DNA from: Spirochaetia bacterium 38H-sp
GTDB lineage: Bacteria > Spirochaetota > Spirochaetia > Winmispirales > Winmispiraceae
Assembly: GCA_039023545.1 (NCBI GenBank)
Contig: JBCHKQ010000001.1
Span: 248,001 to 312,000 of the forward strand
Length of the DNA: 64,000 nt
Reading direction: 5' to 3'
Position numbers and translations under genes: made by a program. This document shows positions 48,642-56,856 of the stretch, one piece after another (positions within the stretch are counted from its first letter, which is position 1; each line of letters opens with the position of its first letter). The notes below the pieces were generated by a model. That model ran no database searches and had not been told where the DNA came from. It saw only the letters and a program-made list of their open reading frames with translations.

Positions 48642-49718
48642 ATGCAAAAAAAGCCTAAAAAACATAAAATTATTGCATTTTTTTCTATTTTTATTCTTTT
48701 CTCGGTAATTTTATTCGCAAGCTGTAAAAGTATAAAAGATACAGTCTCTCAGCAACCCAAAATAAACCAGATAGAACCCACATCACCAACTCAAACGCCA
48801 ATGCCACCTCAAAAGCTGATAGAGGAACAGCAGATAAAAATACCATCCGGATTCTTTCCTGTTACAGATAATACAGGTCCTATAGCCTTTATACCAGAAA
48901 AAAACAATGAGGCGGTACTATTCCTATGTACCAAAGAAAAACAATTTACAATATATACCCTTTCAAGGAAAGAGAGAATATACGATATAGAGTCATTTGC
49001 TGATTTTTATGCAATATGGCTGGAGAAAGGGAATCCACCTCATAAGATAAAACTGGGTAAATATCCCCTTTTGTACCAAATACAAGAAAAGACAATAACA
49101 GAAAATGCCATAATGTATATTTTTTCCTTTCTTACAGCACAAAAGAAAGTGGATGCCATAATCAGTATATCACAGCAGTCCCCTCCGACTGTAAACTTTT
49201 TTGACACAACTCCAGACAAAAGCATAGATATAGAAGATTATAACGATGACAACATACCGGATATACTTGTAAGAGAAAATCTTTTTGAACAAGGAACAGG
49301 AAAAGAAACATTTCTATATCTATATAAGTGGAACGGCCACGACTTTGAGATTTCTCATTCTCTGGCAGTGGTAAGAAGCCTTAATAACTTTTTCTATCAG
49401 ACAGTATCCGAACTCCAAAGAGGCGATCTAGAATCCTTTTACAATCGGGCGGTAGAAGGAAGACCAGCCAGCATCTGGCAAATATTTGTGCCAGAAATAG
49501 GAACAGCACCAAAAACTACAGGAAGTATACTGATTACATTTCCGCCTTTGTTTGAAAACCCGTTCCCGGACAATGCAAGACCTCTCAGTACTATAAAAAT
49601 ACCTGTAAAAGTAGAAGCAGAAGGAAAAACTTTTATTGCACACGCACAGCTGCAAATATGTAAATTCCCCTTTACCCGCAAAGCTTTTCTCTTTGTGATT
49701 GACAGAAACGCCCCATGA
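48642..49718 (+). CDS. Lipoprotein of unknown function
   Basis: A 358-residue lipoprotein with an N-terminal basic region then FSIFILFSVILFASC (lipobox FASC, Cys28) followed by a Pro/Gln/Thr-rich linker (QIEPTSPTQTPMPPQ). The middle part has a Ca-binding-like or integrin/FG-GAP-type patch, DIEDYNDDNIPDILVREN, and FLYLYKWNGHDFEI, as in VCBS-like repeats. No family can be named. It is transcribed rightward and murA begins 9 bp after its stop, so the two are probably one operon. The coding strand is A+C rich. Confidence 0.82.
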   Translation: MQKKPKKHKIIAFFSIFILFSVILFASCKSIKDTVSQQPKINQIEPTSPTQTPMPPQKLIEEQQIKIPSGFFPVTDNTGPIAFIPEKNNEAVLFLCTKEKQFTIYTLSRKERIYDIESFADFYAIWLEKGNPPHKIKLGKYPLLYQIQEKTITENAIMYIFSFLTAQKKVDAIISISQQSPPTVNFFDTTPDKSIDIEDYNDDNIPDILVRENLFEQGTGKETFLYLYKWNGHDFEISHSLAVVRSLNNFFYQTVSELQRGDLESFYNRAVEGRPASIWQIFVPEIGTAPKTTGSILITFPPLFENPFPDNARPLSTIKIPVKVEAEGKTFIAHAQLQICKFPFTRKAFLFVIDRNAP

Positions 49719-49727
49719 CCTTAGAGT

Positions 49728-51014
49728 ATGCCCATGAAGTACAGAATAGAAGGCGGATTCCCTCTCAAGGGAACCATAAAAGCAAAAGGCAATAAAAACG
49801 CAGCCCTGCCATGTATAGCCGCCTGTCTCCTTACGGACGAGCCGGTAATACTCAGAAACATACCCAACATACAGGATGTAAAAGTAACCCTATCTATAAT
49901 ACAGGATTTGGGAGCAAATGTAGAAAAAATAGACAACAACACTTATAAAATAACCACAAGCGACATAAAGAGCTCGGAGCTCCCTCCTGAGAAGGCAAAG
50001 CTCATACGTGCCTCAATACTCTTCGCAGGCCCATTGCTTGCAAGAACCGGAAAAGCGATACTCCCCCCACCGGGAGGAGACGTGATAGGCAGGAGAAGAC
50101 TGGACACTCATTTTCTTGCCTTTTCAGAGCTTGGAGCCCGTGTGGAAATAGACGGTGTTTTTCGTATAAGTGCAAATAAGCTCGTAGGAGAAGACATCTT
50201 TCTTGATGAAGCCTCCGTAACAGCAACTGAGAATGCAATAATGGCTGCCGTACTTGCAGAAGGCACAACAGTATTGCGCAACGCAGCATCAGAACCACAC
50301 GTACAGGACCTATGCAACATGTTGAGCAATATGGGAGCAAAAATAAGCGGCATAGGCTCCAACATCCTCACGATAGAAGGCGTAAAAAAACTGCGCAGCA
50401 CTGACTTTTCTATAGGTTCCGACTATATGGAAGTAGGCTCCTTTATAGGCCTTGCCGCAGTAACAAGGGGAGAAATAACAATAGAAAACGCAAGCCCTCA
50501 GCACCTCAGGATGATAAAACTGGCCTACTCCAAACTGGGAATACATTGGGAACAGGAAGAAAACACAATACGCGTCCCATCCCCGCAGCAACTCAGAGTA
50601 ATCCCTGACCTGGGCGGCATGATACCCAAGATAGACGACGCACCATGGCCCGGATTCCCGGCCGATCTTACAAGCATAATGACAGTAGTCGCCACGCAGG
50701 TAGAAGGCACAATCCTCATACACGAAAAAATGTTTGAATCCCGCATGTTCTTTGTAGACAAGCTAATAGAAATGGGTGCAAGAATAATCCTCTGTGACCC
50801 GCACAGAGCAGTAGTATCCGGCCCCTCCCGCCTGAGAGGCGCAGAACTCACATCTCCAGATGTGCGAGCAGGCATGGCAATGGTCATAGCCGCACTCTGT
50901 GCAGAAGGAAACAGCCTGATACACAACGTATACCAAGTAGAAAGAGGATATGAAGACCTGGTAGGCAGACTCAATAAACTGGGAGCACAGATAAAAAGAG
51001 AAAAAGCGGATTAG
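49728..51014 (+). CDS. murA: UDP-N-acetylglucosamine 1-carboxyvinyltransferase MurA
   Basis: MurA transfers enolpyruvate from PEP to UDP-GlcNAc, the first committed step of peptidoglycan synthesis. The 428-residue protein shows [20 protein letters not shown], the active loop [15 protein letters not shown] and [19 protein letters not shown]. The loop residue that is Cys115 in E. coli is Asp118 here, in GGDVIG; the Cys-to-Asp form is known to be active but insensitive to fosfomycin. ATG 49728 is used; an ATG two codons on (49734) is also possible and no strong Shine-Dalgarno decides. It ends in a tagged terminator. Confidence 0.96.
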   Translation: MPMKYRIEGGFPLKGTIKAKGNKNAALPCIAACLLTDEPVILRNIPNIQDVKVTLSIIQDLGANVEKIDNNTYKITTSDIKSSELPPEKAKLIRASILFAGPLLARTGKAILPPPGGDVIGRRRLDTHFLAFSELGARVEIDGVFRISANKLVGEDIFLDEASVTATENAIMAAVLAEGTTVLRNAASEPHVQDLCNMLSNMGAKISGIGSNILTIEGVKKLRSTDFSIGSDYMEVGSFIGLAAVTRGEITIENASPQHLRMIKLAYSKLGIHWEQEENTIRVPSPQQLRVIPDLGGMIPKIDDAPWPGFPADLTSIMTVVATQVEGTILIHEKMFESRMFFVDKLIEMGARIILCDPHRAVVSGPSRLRGAELTSPDVRAGMAMVIAALCAEGNSLIHNVYQVERGYEDLVGRLNKLGAQIKREKAD

Positions 51015-51015
51015 A

Positions 51016-51053
51016 CTGAACGGGCAGCCCGTCATACGGCAGGCTGCCCTTTT
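51016..51053 (+). terminator. Tagged terminator of murA
   Basis: Tag CTGAACG (51016-51022), stem GGGCAGCC (51022-51029) with GGCTGCCC (51042-51049), inner CGT/ACG, four T. It begins 1 nt after the murA stop. Confidence 0.85.
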
Positions 51054-51078
51054 CTGTAAGCAAAAACTATCAAAATCG

Positions 51079-52230
51079 TTATTTTAACATAAGATTTATC
51101 ATAGTTATATCATCCGCAAGATGCCCCTTGGAAATCCAAGTATTCACAGCCTCATCCACAAGAGAATCAAAAGAAGAAAAATCATTCTTATATGCACTCT
51201 TAAAAAGCTCCAATACCCTCTCGTCGCCAAACCTCCTGCCATCCATATCCAGAATATCGGAAATACCATCGGAATACGCAAATATACGCATTCCTGGCTG
51301 AAAATCAAGCTTAAAAGCACAATCCACACTCAAGTTGCTATCCATACCCAGTGGAGGAAGATTAGCCTTAATACGCTTTATTGAAACCTGCCCGCCATCC
51401 TGTACAAAGGCATAAGAAACAGGAAAACCGCAATTAAATATGAGACAGCCGGAAGACGGAGAAACAAAAATAAAAATACCGGCCACAAACACATCTGCAG
51501 GCAAAATATCCGCCAAAACATTATTGACAAGTGCAACCGTCTCCTCCGGCCTCCTGGCAGCAACCCTTTTTATCATAGAAAAAACAGCCCCAAGTGCACT
51601 TGTAGCAAGAGCAGCGGATACATTCTTACCCATAACATCAAAACAAGAAGCCATAACCCCGTCAGCTGCAAGCTCGGAAAAAGAAAAAAAATCCCCACCA
51701 ATCATATAAGCCATACGGTTATAAAAAGAAAGCTCCACATGTTGGGAAGCAAAATTCCTATGACGCAAAAGAGTAGCCTGCATTTCCCTTGCCCGCTCCA
51801 TCTCTCGCCTATTTATTTCATTGAGATAGCGTATCATCTCTCTAAGGCTTATAATCCCTGCAAAACTCTTTCTGTACTCTACAATAAACCATCCAGAAAG
51901 CTCGGAATCCCTATTCTCATCAAGAGCTTCCGCAACAAGAACATCCACATAATCCAAAGCATCCACAAGCCTGGCATCTACGACATACTCTTCAAGCTCA
52001 CCATGAAAAATCTTTTTTATTGCAGTATCCACAGAAGCAAGAAGATCCGATTTACTAACAAGACCAATGACAGCACCGTTTTTCTCAACTGGCACAACAT
52101 CTATGCCCTCGCTATCCATATAATCAAGAACCCACTCTACCTCAGAGTTGATACTGACAGGCTCAATATATCTTGCTATAGAGCCCACATGCATAAAGGA
52201 AAAAGAAGATGTGTTACTAATAGTCCCCAT
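51079..52230 (-). CDS. CBS-pair SpoIIE/RsbU-type PP2C serine phosphatase
   Basis: Residues ~15-70 and ~80-135 form a CBS pair (VLDYMDSEGIDVVPVEKNGAVIGLVSKSDLL, landmark). A helical linker REMERAREMQATLLRHR leads to a SpoIIE-type PP2C domain with YMIGGDFFSFSELAADGV, CFDVMGKNVSAALATSAL, FAYSDGISDILDMDGRRFGDERV and the terminal HLADDITMINLML, covering the metal-binding Asp residues. It would dephosphorylate an anti-sigma antagonist or similar protein. No anti-sigma kinase, antagonist or sigma factor is adjacent, so the target is unknown. The gene has no close neighbour in the same transcript; upstream is a 125-bp gap with the htpG terminator. Confidence 0.9.
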   Translation of the reverse strand: MGTISNTSSFSFMHVGSIARYIEPVSINSEVEWVLDYMDSEGIDVVPVEKNGAVIGLVSKSDLLASVDTAIKKIFHGELEEYVVDARLVDALDYVDVLVAEALDENRDSELSGWFIVEYRKSFAGIISLREMIRYLNEINRREMERAREMQATLLRHRNFASQHVELSFYNRMAYMIGGDFFSFSELAADGVMASCFDVMGKNVSAALATSALGAVFSMIKRVAARRPEETVALVNNVLADILPADVFVAGIFIFVSPSSGCLIFNCGFPVSYAFVQDGGQVSIKRIKANLPPLGMDSNLSVDCAFKLDFQPGMRIFAYSDGISDILDMDGRRFGDERVLELFKSAYKNDFSSFDSLVDEAVNTWISKGHLADDITMINLMLK

Positions 52231-52313
52231 AACATATCATTATCATATCAATGAGATAAAAAAACAATACCTAAAACATGTCAATAATAAATAATTACTT
52301 GTCATAACAGATT

Positions 52314-52347
52314 AAAAAAAGGCACTGCGAAAGCAGTGCCGTTCGAT
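52314..52347 (-). terminator. Tagged terminator of htpG
   Basis: On the minus strand tag ATCGAACG (52347-52340, one change from ACCGAACG), stem GGCACTGC (52340-52333) with GCAGTGCC (52328-52321), loop TTTC, seven T. It lies 9 bp after the htpG stop. Confidence 0.9.
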
Positions 52348-52355
52348 ATATAAAA

Positions 52356-54194
52356 TCAGATTTTTTCCATTATCTTTGCAAGACGTTTTGCAAAACCCAC
52401 ACTGTCCTTTGGCTTTTGTCCAGCAAGAAGGATTGCCTGGTCAAGAAGTATGTGAGCCATGTCTTTTGCAAGCTCATCATCTGCCTGTTCAATGCGCTTT
52501 ATAACTGGATGTTCCGTGTTTATCTCAAGTATAGGCTTGATATCGGATAGGGCATCCTGCCCCATTGCCTTAAGCAGCTCTTGCATCTTGAGGGAAGGTG
52601 TAAACTCATCAAGTACTATACAGGCAGGTGAGTCCTCAAGTCTTACAGAGGCTATAACATCCTTGACCTCGTCCCCAAGTATTTTTTTGATTTTTTCCGC
52701 AACTGTTTTTCCCTCCTCTGCTTTCTTCTTCTTTTCCTCGTCATTGATAAACTCATCCTCTGCCTTGCTTGTGTTTACCGCCTTGAGCTCATAGTCTTTG
52801 TACTTGCCTATAAGAGGCACAATAAGCTCGTCTATCTCATCGTCCATTATAAGCACTTCTACATTCTTTTTCTTATATGCCTCAAGCACAGGCGCATTCC
52901 TCAACACAGCCTCGTCCCCACCGCTTATATAGTATATCGCCTTTTGCTCCTTATTGTTGATTCTTTCTACATATTCAGCAAGGGAAGTATAACCTGCAGC
53001 AGAAGTGGATTTAAAACGAACAAGGTCAACAAGTAAATCCTTATGTGCAAAATCAGAATAAAGTCCTTCTTTTAAGGGCTTATTGTATTGTCTTATAAAC
53101 TCAAGATATTTCTCTGGCTCTTCCTTTGCAACTCTTTGACATTCTTGCAAAAACCTCTTTACAGTTGCATTTCTTATGTTTGCAAGAATTCTATGCTCCT
53201 GTAGCATCTCACGGCTGACATTGAGAGGTAAATCCTCGGAATCTATAATACCACGCAGAAACCTGAGATATTGGGGCAACAGCTCCTTATCATCCTCTGT
53301 GATAAAAACACGCTTTACATAAAGCCTTATACCAGGCCTATAATCCGCAGAAAACATATCAAAAGGAGCCCTGCGCGGAACAAACAAAAGACTACTGTAC
53401 TCCATTGTGCCCTCTGCCTTGATATGAAGATAAAAAAGAGGCTCCTCATCATCTCCTGATATATTCTTATAAAACTCCACATAATCCTTATGCTCAAGCT
53501 CGGATTTGGACCTACGCCATAAAGCCTGAGCAGAATTAACCTGTTCCTCTTTCTTGTTTCCTTTATCATCCTCGTAAGAAAGATATATGGGAAAAGCAAT
53601 ATGATTGGAGTATCGCTTGACAATCTCCCTTATCCTCCACTCGGAGGCAAACTCCTTTGCATCCTCCTTGAGATGCAGTACAATACTCGTACCATGTCCT
53701 TCCCGCTTGGCCTTATCTATCTCATACTCACCCTTACCATCGCTTACCCAGCGCCATGCCTGTTCCTCGCCAGCCTTTTTACTTATCACTTCAACCCTGT
53801 CAGCAACCATAAAGGCACTGTAAAAGCCCACACCAAATTGTCCGATAAGCTCAGAATCCTTTTTCTCATCGCCAGACAACCTGGAAAGAAACTCTCTGGT
53901 ACCAGACTTGGCAATAGTACCCAGATGCTCCACAAGATCTTCATCGTTCATACCAATACCCGTATCTGACACAGTAAGCAGCGCCTTATCCTTATCAAAA
54001 GAGATATCAATCCTGGGAGCAAAATCTAGCCCTTTATAAGCATCATCCGTAAGAGTAAGAATCTTAAGCTTATCAAGCGCATCCGATGCATTGGAAACGA
54101 GCTCGCGCAAAAAAATCTCCCTGTGGGAATAAAGAGAATAGATTAGGATATCAAGCAATCTGTTAACCTCAGTCTGAAAATGATGCTTTGCCAT
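52356..54194 (-). CDS. htpG: Molecular chaperone HtpG (Hsp90)
   Basis: A full-length bacterial Hsp90 (612 aa). The N-terminal ATPase has HREIFLRELVSNASDALDKL, VSDTGIGMNDEDL, GTIAKSGTREF and IGQFGVGFYSAFMVAD. The middle domain has the catalytic-loop region LPLNVSREMLQ with Arg. The C-terminal dimerisation domain ends AKRLAKIMEKI without the eukaryotic MEEVD tail. AGGAG is spaced 7 nt from ATG 54194. It is monocistronic, with a tagged terminator after it and a tagged hairpin pointing the other way 80 bp before it. Confidence 0.98.
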   Translation of the reverse strand: MAKHHFQTEVNRLLDILIYSLYSHREIFLRELVSNASDALDKLKILTLTDDAYKGLDFAPRIDISFDKDKALLTVSDTGIGMNDEDLVEHLGTIAKSGTREFLSRLSGDEKKDSELIGQFGVGFYSAFMVADRVEVISKKAGEEQAWRWVSDGKGEYEIDKAKREGHGTSIVLHLKEDAKEFASEWRIREIVKRYSNHIAFPIYLSYEDDKGNKKEEQVNSAQALWRRSKSELEHKDYVEFYKNISGDDEEPLFYLHIKAEGTMEYSSLLFVPRRAPFDMFSADYRPGIRLYVKRVFITEDDKELLPQYLRFLRGIIDSEDLPLNVSREMLQEHRILANIRNATVKRFLQECQRVAKEEPEKYLEFIRQYNKPLKEGLYSDFAHKDLLVDLVRFKSTSAAGYTSLAEYVERINNKEQKAIYYISGGDEAVLRNAPVLEAYKKKNVEVLIMDDEIDELIVPLIGKYKDYELKAVNTSKAEDEFINDEEKKKKAEEGKTVAEKIKKILGDEVKDVIASVRLEDSPACIVLDEFTPSLKMQELLKAMGQDALSDIKPILEINTEHPVIKRIEQADDELAKDMAHILLDQAILLAGQKPKDSVGFAKRLAKIMEKI

Positions 54195-54273
54195 TGCACA
54201 ACTCCTGTCATTAAATATTTGTAAAAAATATAAAAATATAAAGCAAAAGAGAAAAGAGGAAAAAACAAATTAT

Positions 54274-54313
54274 ACCGAACGGCAGCCCGCCCTTACGGGA
54301 CGGACTGCCTTTT
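54274..54313 (+). terminator. Tagged hairpin, plus orientation, upstream of htpG
   Basis: Tag ACCGAACG (54274-54281), stem GGCAG (54281-54285) with CTGCC (54305-54309), inner CCCG/CGGG, then TTTT. Both neighbouring genes are on the minus strand, so it follows no plus-strand gene. It would stop rightward transcription from the htpG promoter region. Confidence 0.7.
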
Positions 54314-54323
54314 CTTTACACAC

Positions 54324-54350
54324 AAAAAAAAGGGGATAAAAAAATCCCCT
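54324..54350 (-). terminator. Intrinsic terminator of the small outer-membrane protein gene
   Basis: AGGGGAT (54331-54337) pairs with ATCCCCT (54344-54350); eight T follow on the minus strand. It has no GAACG tag. Confidence 0.8.
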
Positions 54351-54372
54351 GTAATTGCATACAAACAAGTGA

Positions 54373-54864
54373 CTAAAAATGAAAAATAATACCAGCAGAA
54401 ATCCTGGTACAGTTATTAATCCATGCAGGAGGGCCTACTGGCAATTCCTGCTTGAGCTCAGTAATCAAATCCATATTGGGATGGACCTTGATTCTAAGCC
54501 CTGCATCAAGATAAGGACCAAGATAAAAAAAAGCAGGCTCAGCAATGACAAACTGAGGACTAAGCCCCACCCCCACATAGGGAATAAGACTTTGAGAAGC
54601 TGGGAACAAAAAGACAAGGCCTATCTCACCCGTAAGCAAAAAATCGGCAACAATCTCTCCGCCTCTCTGAGTAGTATTTATACCTATATCGGCACCAAGT
54701 TTTAACTCCATACTCTCCGCAAGATTTTGGTGATAAGCAAGACGGAAATCAAGAAAACCCTTATCATAATTAAAAAAATCCACTCCAAGCTGTGTGGAAA
54801 ACATCTGCGGAAAAGCAGCAATAGTAGCTATAAAAAAAGTGAGTATAAAAAAACATTTCTTCAT
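54373..54864 (-). CDS. Small outer-membrane beta-barrel protein
   Basis: A 163-residue exported protein with signal peptide (CFFILTFFIATIAAFPQ). The mature part alternates polar and hydrophobic residues in strand-length runs with many Gly and aromatics (LGVDFFNYDKGFLDFRLAYHQN, LIPYVGVGLSPQFVIA, YLGPYLDAGLRIKV) and ends in ISAGIIFHF with terminal Phe. This is the look of an eight-stranded outer-membrane barrel (OmpW/OprF-like size). GGAGG lies 5 nt before ATG 54864; a longer frame from 54909 lies across the promoter and is rejected. Function unknown. Confidence 0.82.
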   Translation of the reverse strand: MKKCFFILTFFIATIAAFPQMFSTQLGVDFFNYDKGFLDFRLAYHQNLAESMELKLGADIGINTTQRGGEIVADFLLTGEIGLVFLFPASQSLIPYVGVGLSPQFVIAEPAFFYLGPYLDAGLRIKVHPNMDLITELKQELPVGPPAWINNCTRISAGIIFHF

Positions 54865-54921
54865 TACAGCCTCCGATTTTACTATATAGCAATAATCGGA
54901 AAATAACACTACATTTTAAAT

Positions 54922-55674
54922 ATGAAAGAGAACATAGCAACACTGGCGGTGTGGGATGCCTTCAGAAATCCCTCGGAATGCCCTCTCTGCTCTCTTCTGG
55001 AAAAAGCAGAAGAAAAATATGTAGAGTTTTATCTGGTAAACATCATGCAACCAGAGGCAAGAATAGCAATAGAAAAAACAGGCTACTGCAAACATCACAT
55101 AAGGCTTTTGTACCAGAGAAGAGACCTTCTCCCTCTTGCCATACAGCTCAACGACATACTCACGATAAGAATAAAAGAACGGGAAAAGATGTTTAGGAAT
55201 CTAATCATCTCGGCAGAAGATGCAGGAGAAAACAATAAGAAAAAAGGTTTTATATTTTTTAACAAACAGGAAATGCAAAAAGAAAGCACCTGCCTCATCT
55301 GCGATGCACTGGATAAAGATAGAGATATAAACAGGCGCATAACTATAGAACTGTGGAAAAAACACGATGACTTTAAAGAGCTTTTTAAAAGCAGCAGAGG
55401 CTTTTGTATGAAACATGAGGTTGACCTCATAAAGACCGCAAAAAAAAGACTATCGGGAAAGCTTTTTAAAGATTTCACTTCTGTTATGGATGATATACAA
55501 AAAAAAGAATATAAACGCATTAAAGAAGAGCTGGAGTACTTCATAGACCAGTATGATTATCAGAACGCAAACAGGCCATGGAAAACATCGCGGGATGCTG
55601 TACCAAGGGTAATAAGAAAGATTATGGGAAACGCCATTGTTCCAGAAATCAAGCCCAAAGGACCGGGAGAATAG
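54922..55674 (+). CDS. DUF6062-family Cys/His-rich protein
   Basis: A 250-residue cytoplasmic protein with two similar halves. Each has a CPLC- or CLIC-type pair followed by a Cys/His pair: SECPLCSLLEKAEEK with KTGYCKHHIRLLY, then STCLICDALDKDRD with RGFCMKHEVDLI. The spacing CxxC...CxxH suggests a zinc site in each half. The helices between are charged. This matches DUF6062, found in spirochaetes and some Firmicutes; function is unknown. It is read rightward, divergent from the outer-membrane protein with 57 bp between starts. No Shine-Dalgarno; TACATT lies 6 nt before ATG, so a leaderless mRNA is possible. Confidence 0.85.
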   Translation: MKENIATLAVWDAFRNPSECPLCSLLEKAEEKYVEFYLVNIMQPEARIAIEKTGYCKHHIRLLYQRRDLLPLAIQLNDILTIRIKEREKMFRNLIISAEDAGENNKKKGFIFFNKQEMQKESTCLICDALDKDRDINRRITIELWKKHDDFKELFKSSRGFCMKHEVDLIKTAKKRLSGKLFKDFTSVMDDIQKKEYKRIKEELEYFIDQYDYQNANRPWKTSRDAVPRVIRKIMGNAIVPEIKPKGPGE

Positions 55675-55691
55675 GGCTTTTGCCTTTTATA

Positions 55692-55764
55692 TGCCTAAGG
55701 CAGGCGGACATGCACACTCGCCAGCTATTAGCACTATAAAGTACGCATATCCGCCGTTCGGTAT
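55692..55764 (-). repeat. Tagged composite hairpin between DUF6062 and the PPIC gene
   Basis: On the minus strand tag ACCGAACG (55762-55755), outer stem GGCGGA (55755-55750) with TCCGCC (55708-55703) enclosing about 41 nt, then TGCC-TTA-GGCA (55702-55692). No T-run belongs to it; it follows a separate ordinary terminator. Confidence 0.6.
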
Positions 55765-55768
55765 AAAT

Positions 55769-55791
55769 AAAAAGGCTGCCTTTTGGCAGCC
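55769..55791 (-). terminator. Intrinsic terminator of the PPIC isomerase gene
   Basis: On the minus strand GGCTGCC (55791-55785) pairs with GGCAGCC (55780-55774), loop AAAA, then TTTTT. A tagged composite hairpin follows directly. Confidence 0.88.
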
Positions 55792-55817
55792 TATCATTTT
55801 TGCTGTTATATGGTTTA

Positions 55818-56786
55818 TCAGAACTTCTCTATCTTGGCAGAACTCTTAAGTTCTTCTATATACTGCTGAAGCTTCTCCGACTTTTTCTGGTCAACAAGCA
55901 TATTGAGAAGCTGAGGCTTAGCATCATCAAATGATATTACAGAAGATGCTTTTTTATCCTCAACTTTGATGATATGCAAACCAAACTGAGTCCTTACAAC
56001 ATCGCTTACTTCACCTACTCCCAGGGAAAATGCTGCATCTTCAAAAGGTTTTACCATCTGCCCTTTGCCAAAATAGCCAAGGTCTCCCCCCTGAGGCCCG
56101 GAGGGACCTTCGGAATATTTTTTTGCAAGTTCTGCAAAATCTGCACCCTTTGCCAGCTCTTCTTTAACTTGCTTTATTTTTGCATATGCTGCATCTTCTT
56201 CCTCTTTTGATGCATCCTGTGCAAGACTTATGAGAATATGTCTGGCATGTACCTGCTCCGGCTGAACAAACTGAGAAGGATTAGCGTCATAATATTCTTT
56301 TGCCTCTTCATCGGATACCTCTATATCCTTGAGTACTCTGTTCTCTATAAGTTCCTGTAGGATAAATGCATCTTCTATCTCCTGTCTAAACTCTTCTTCT
56401 GTGTTAAATCCGGCCTGAGAAAGAGCATTGGTAAAGTTCTCATCAGATCCGCTTCTTGTCTTAATATCCGCAAGCTGTTTGTCTACTTCTGCTTTATCCG
56501 CATTTATCTTCTGTTTTGCAGCTTCTTGAAGTAGTAATTCTCTTGCTATAAGCTGATCAATGACCTGCTCTTTTATCTTTGCTTTATCCTCTTCTGAGGG
56601 CTGCATGCCATATTGTGCATACTGAGCAAGATATCGTGCCATTTCTCTGTCTATCTGCTCCACATAGATTGCTTTTCCGTTTACTTTTGCGGCCACTGTT
56701 CCTCCACTCTCCTGCCCCTTTGCACACATAGGAAATAAAAATACAGAAAGGACAAGAATTATTAATAATATTTTGTTTTTCTTCAT
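55818..56786 (-). CDS. Periplasmic peptidyl-prolyl isomerase (PPIC/SurA-like), possible lipoprotein
   Basis: A 322-residue exported foldase. The signal ends LSVFLFPMC, a weak lipobox with Cys21, then AKGQESG. A SurA/PrsA-type N-terminal helical region (to about residue 165, VEQIDREMARYLAQYAQYG) precedes a parvulin domain: VHARHILISLAQDA, FAELAKKYSEGPSGPQGGDLGYFGKGQMVKPFEDAAF and VRTQFGLHIIKVED. It should help folding of outer-membrane or secreted proteins. AAGGAG precedes ATG 56786. It has its own terminator; the MATE gene ends 70 bp upstream of its start. Confidence 0.9.
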   Translation of the reverse strand: MKKNKILLIILVLSVFLFPMCAKGQESGGTVAAKVNGKAIYVEQIDREMARYLAQYAQYGMQPSEEDKAKIKEQVIDQLIARELLLQEAAKQKINADKAEVDKQLADIKTRSGSDENFTNALSQAGFNTEEEFRQEIEDAFILQELIENRVLKDIEVSDEEAKEYYDANPSQFVQPEQVHARHILISLAQDASKEEEDAAYAKIKQVKEELAKGADFAELAKKYSEGPSGPQGGDLGYFGKGQMVKPFEDAAFSLGVGEVSDVVRTQFGLHIIKVEDKKASSVISFDDAKPQLLNMLVDQKKSEKLQQYIEELKSSAKIEKF

Positions 56787-56856
56787 TATGAAAAACTCCT
56801 TATAGATATTGTATCACAATACAATATCTACGCATTTATTACCAGTCGTTTTTATG

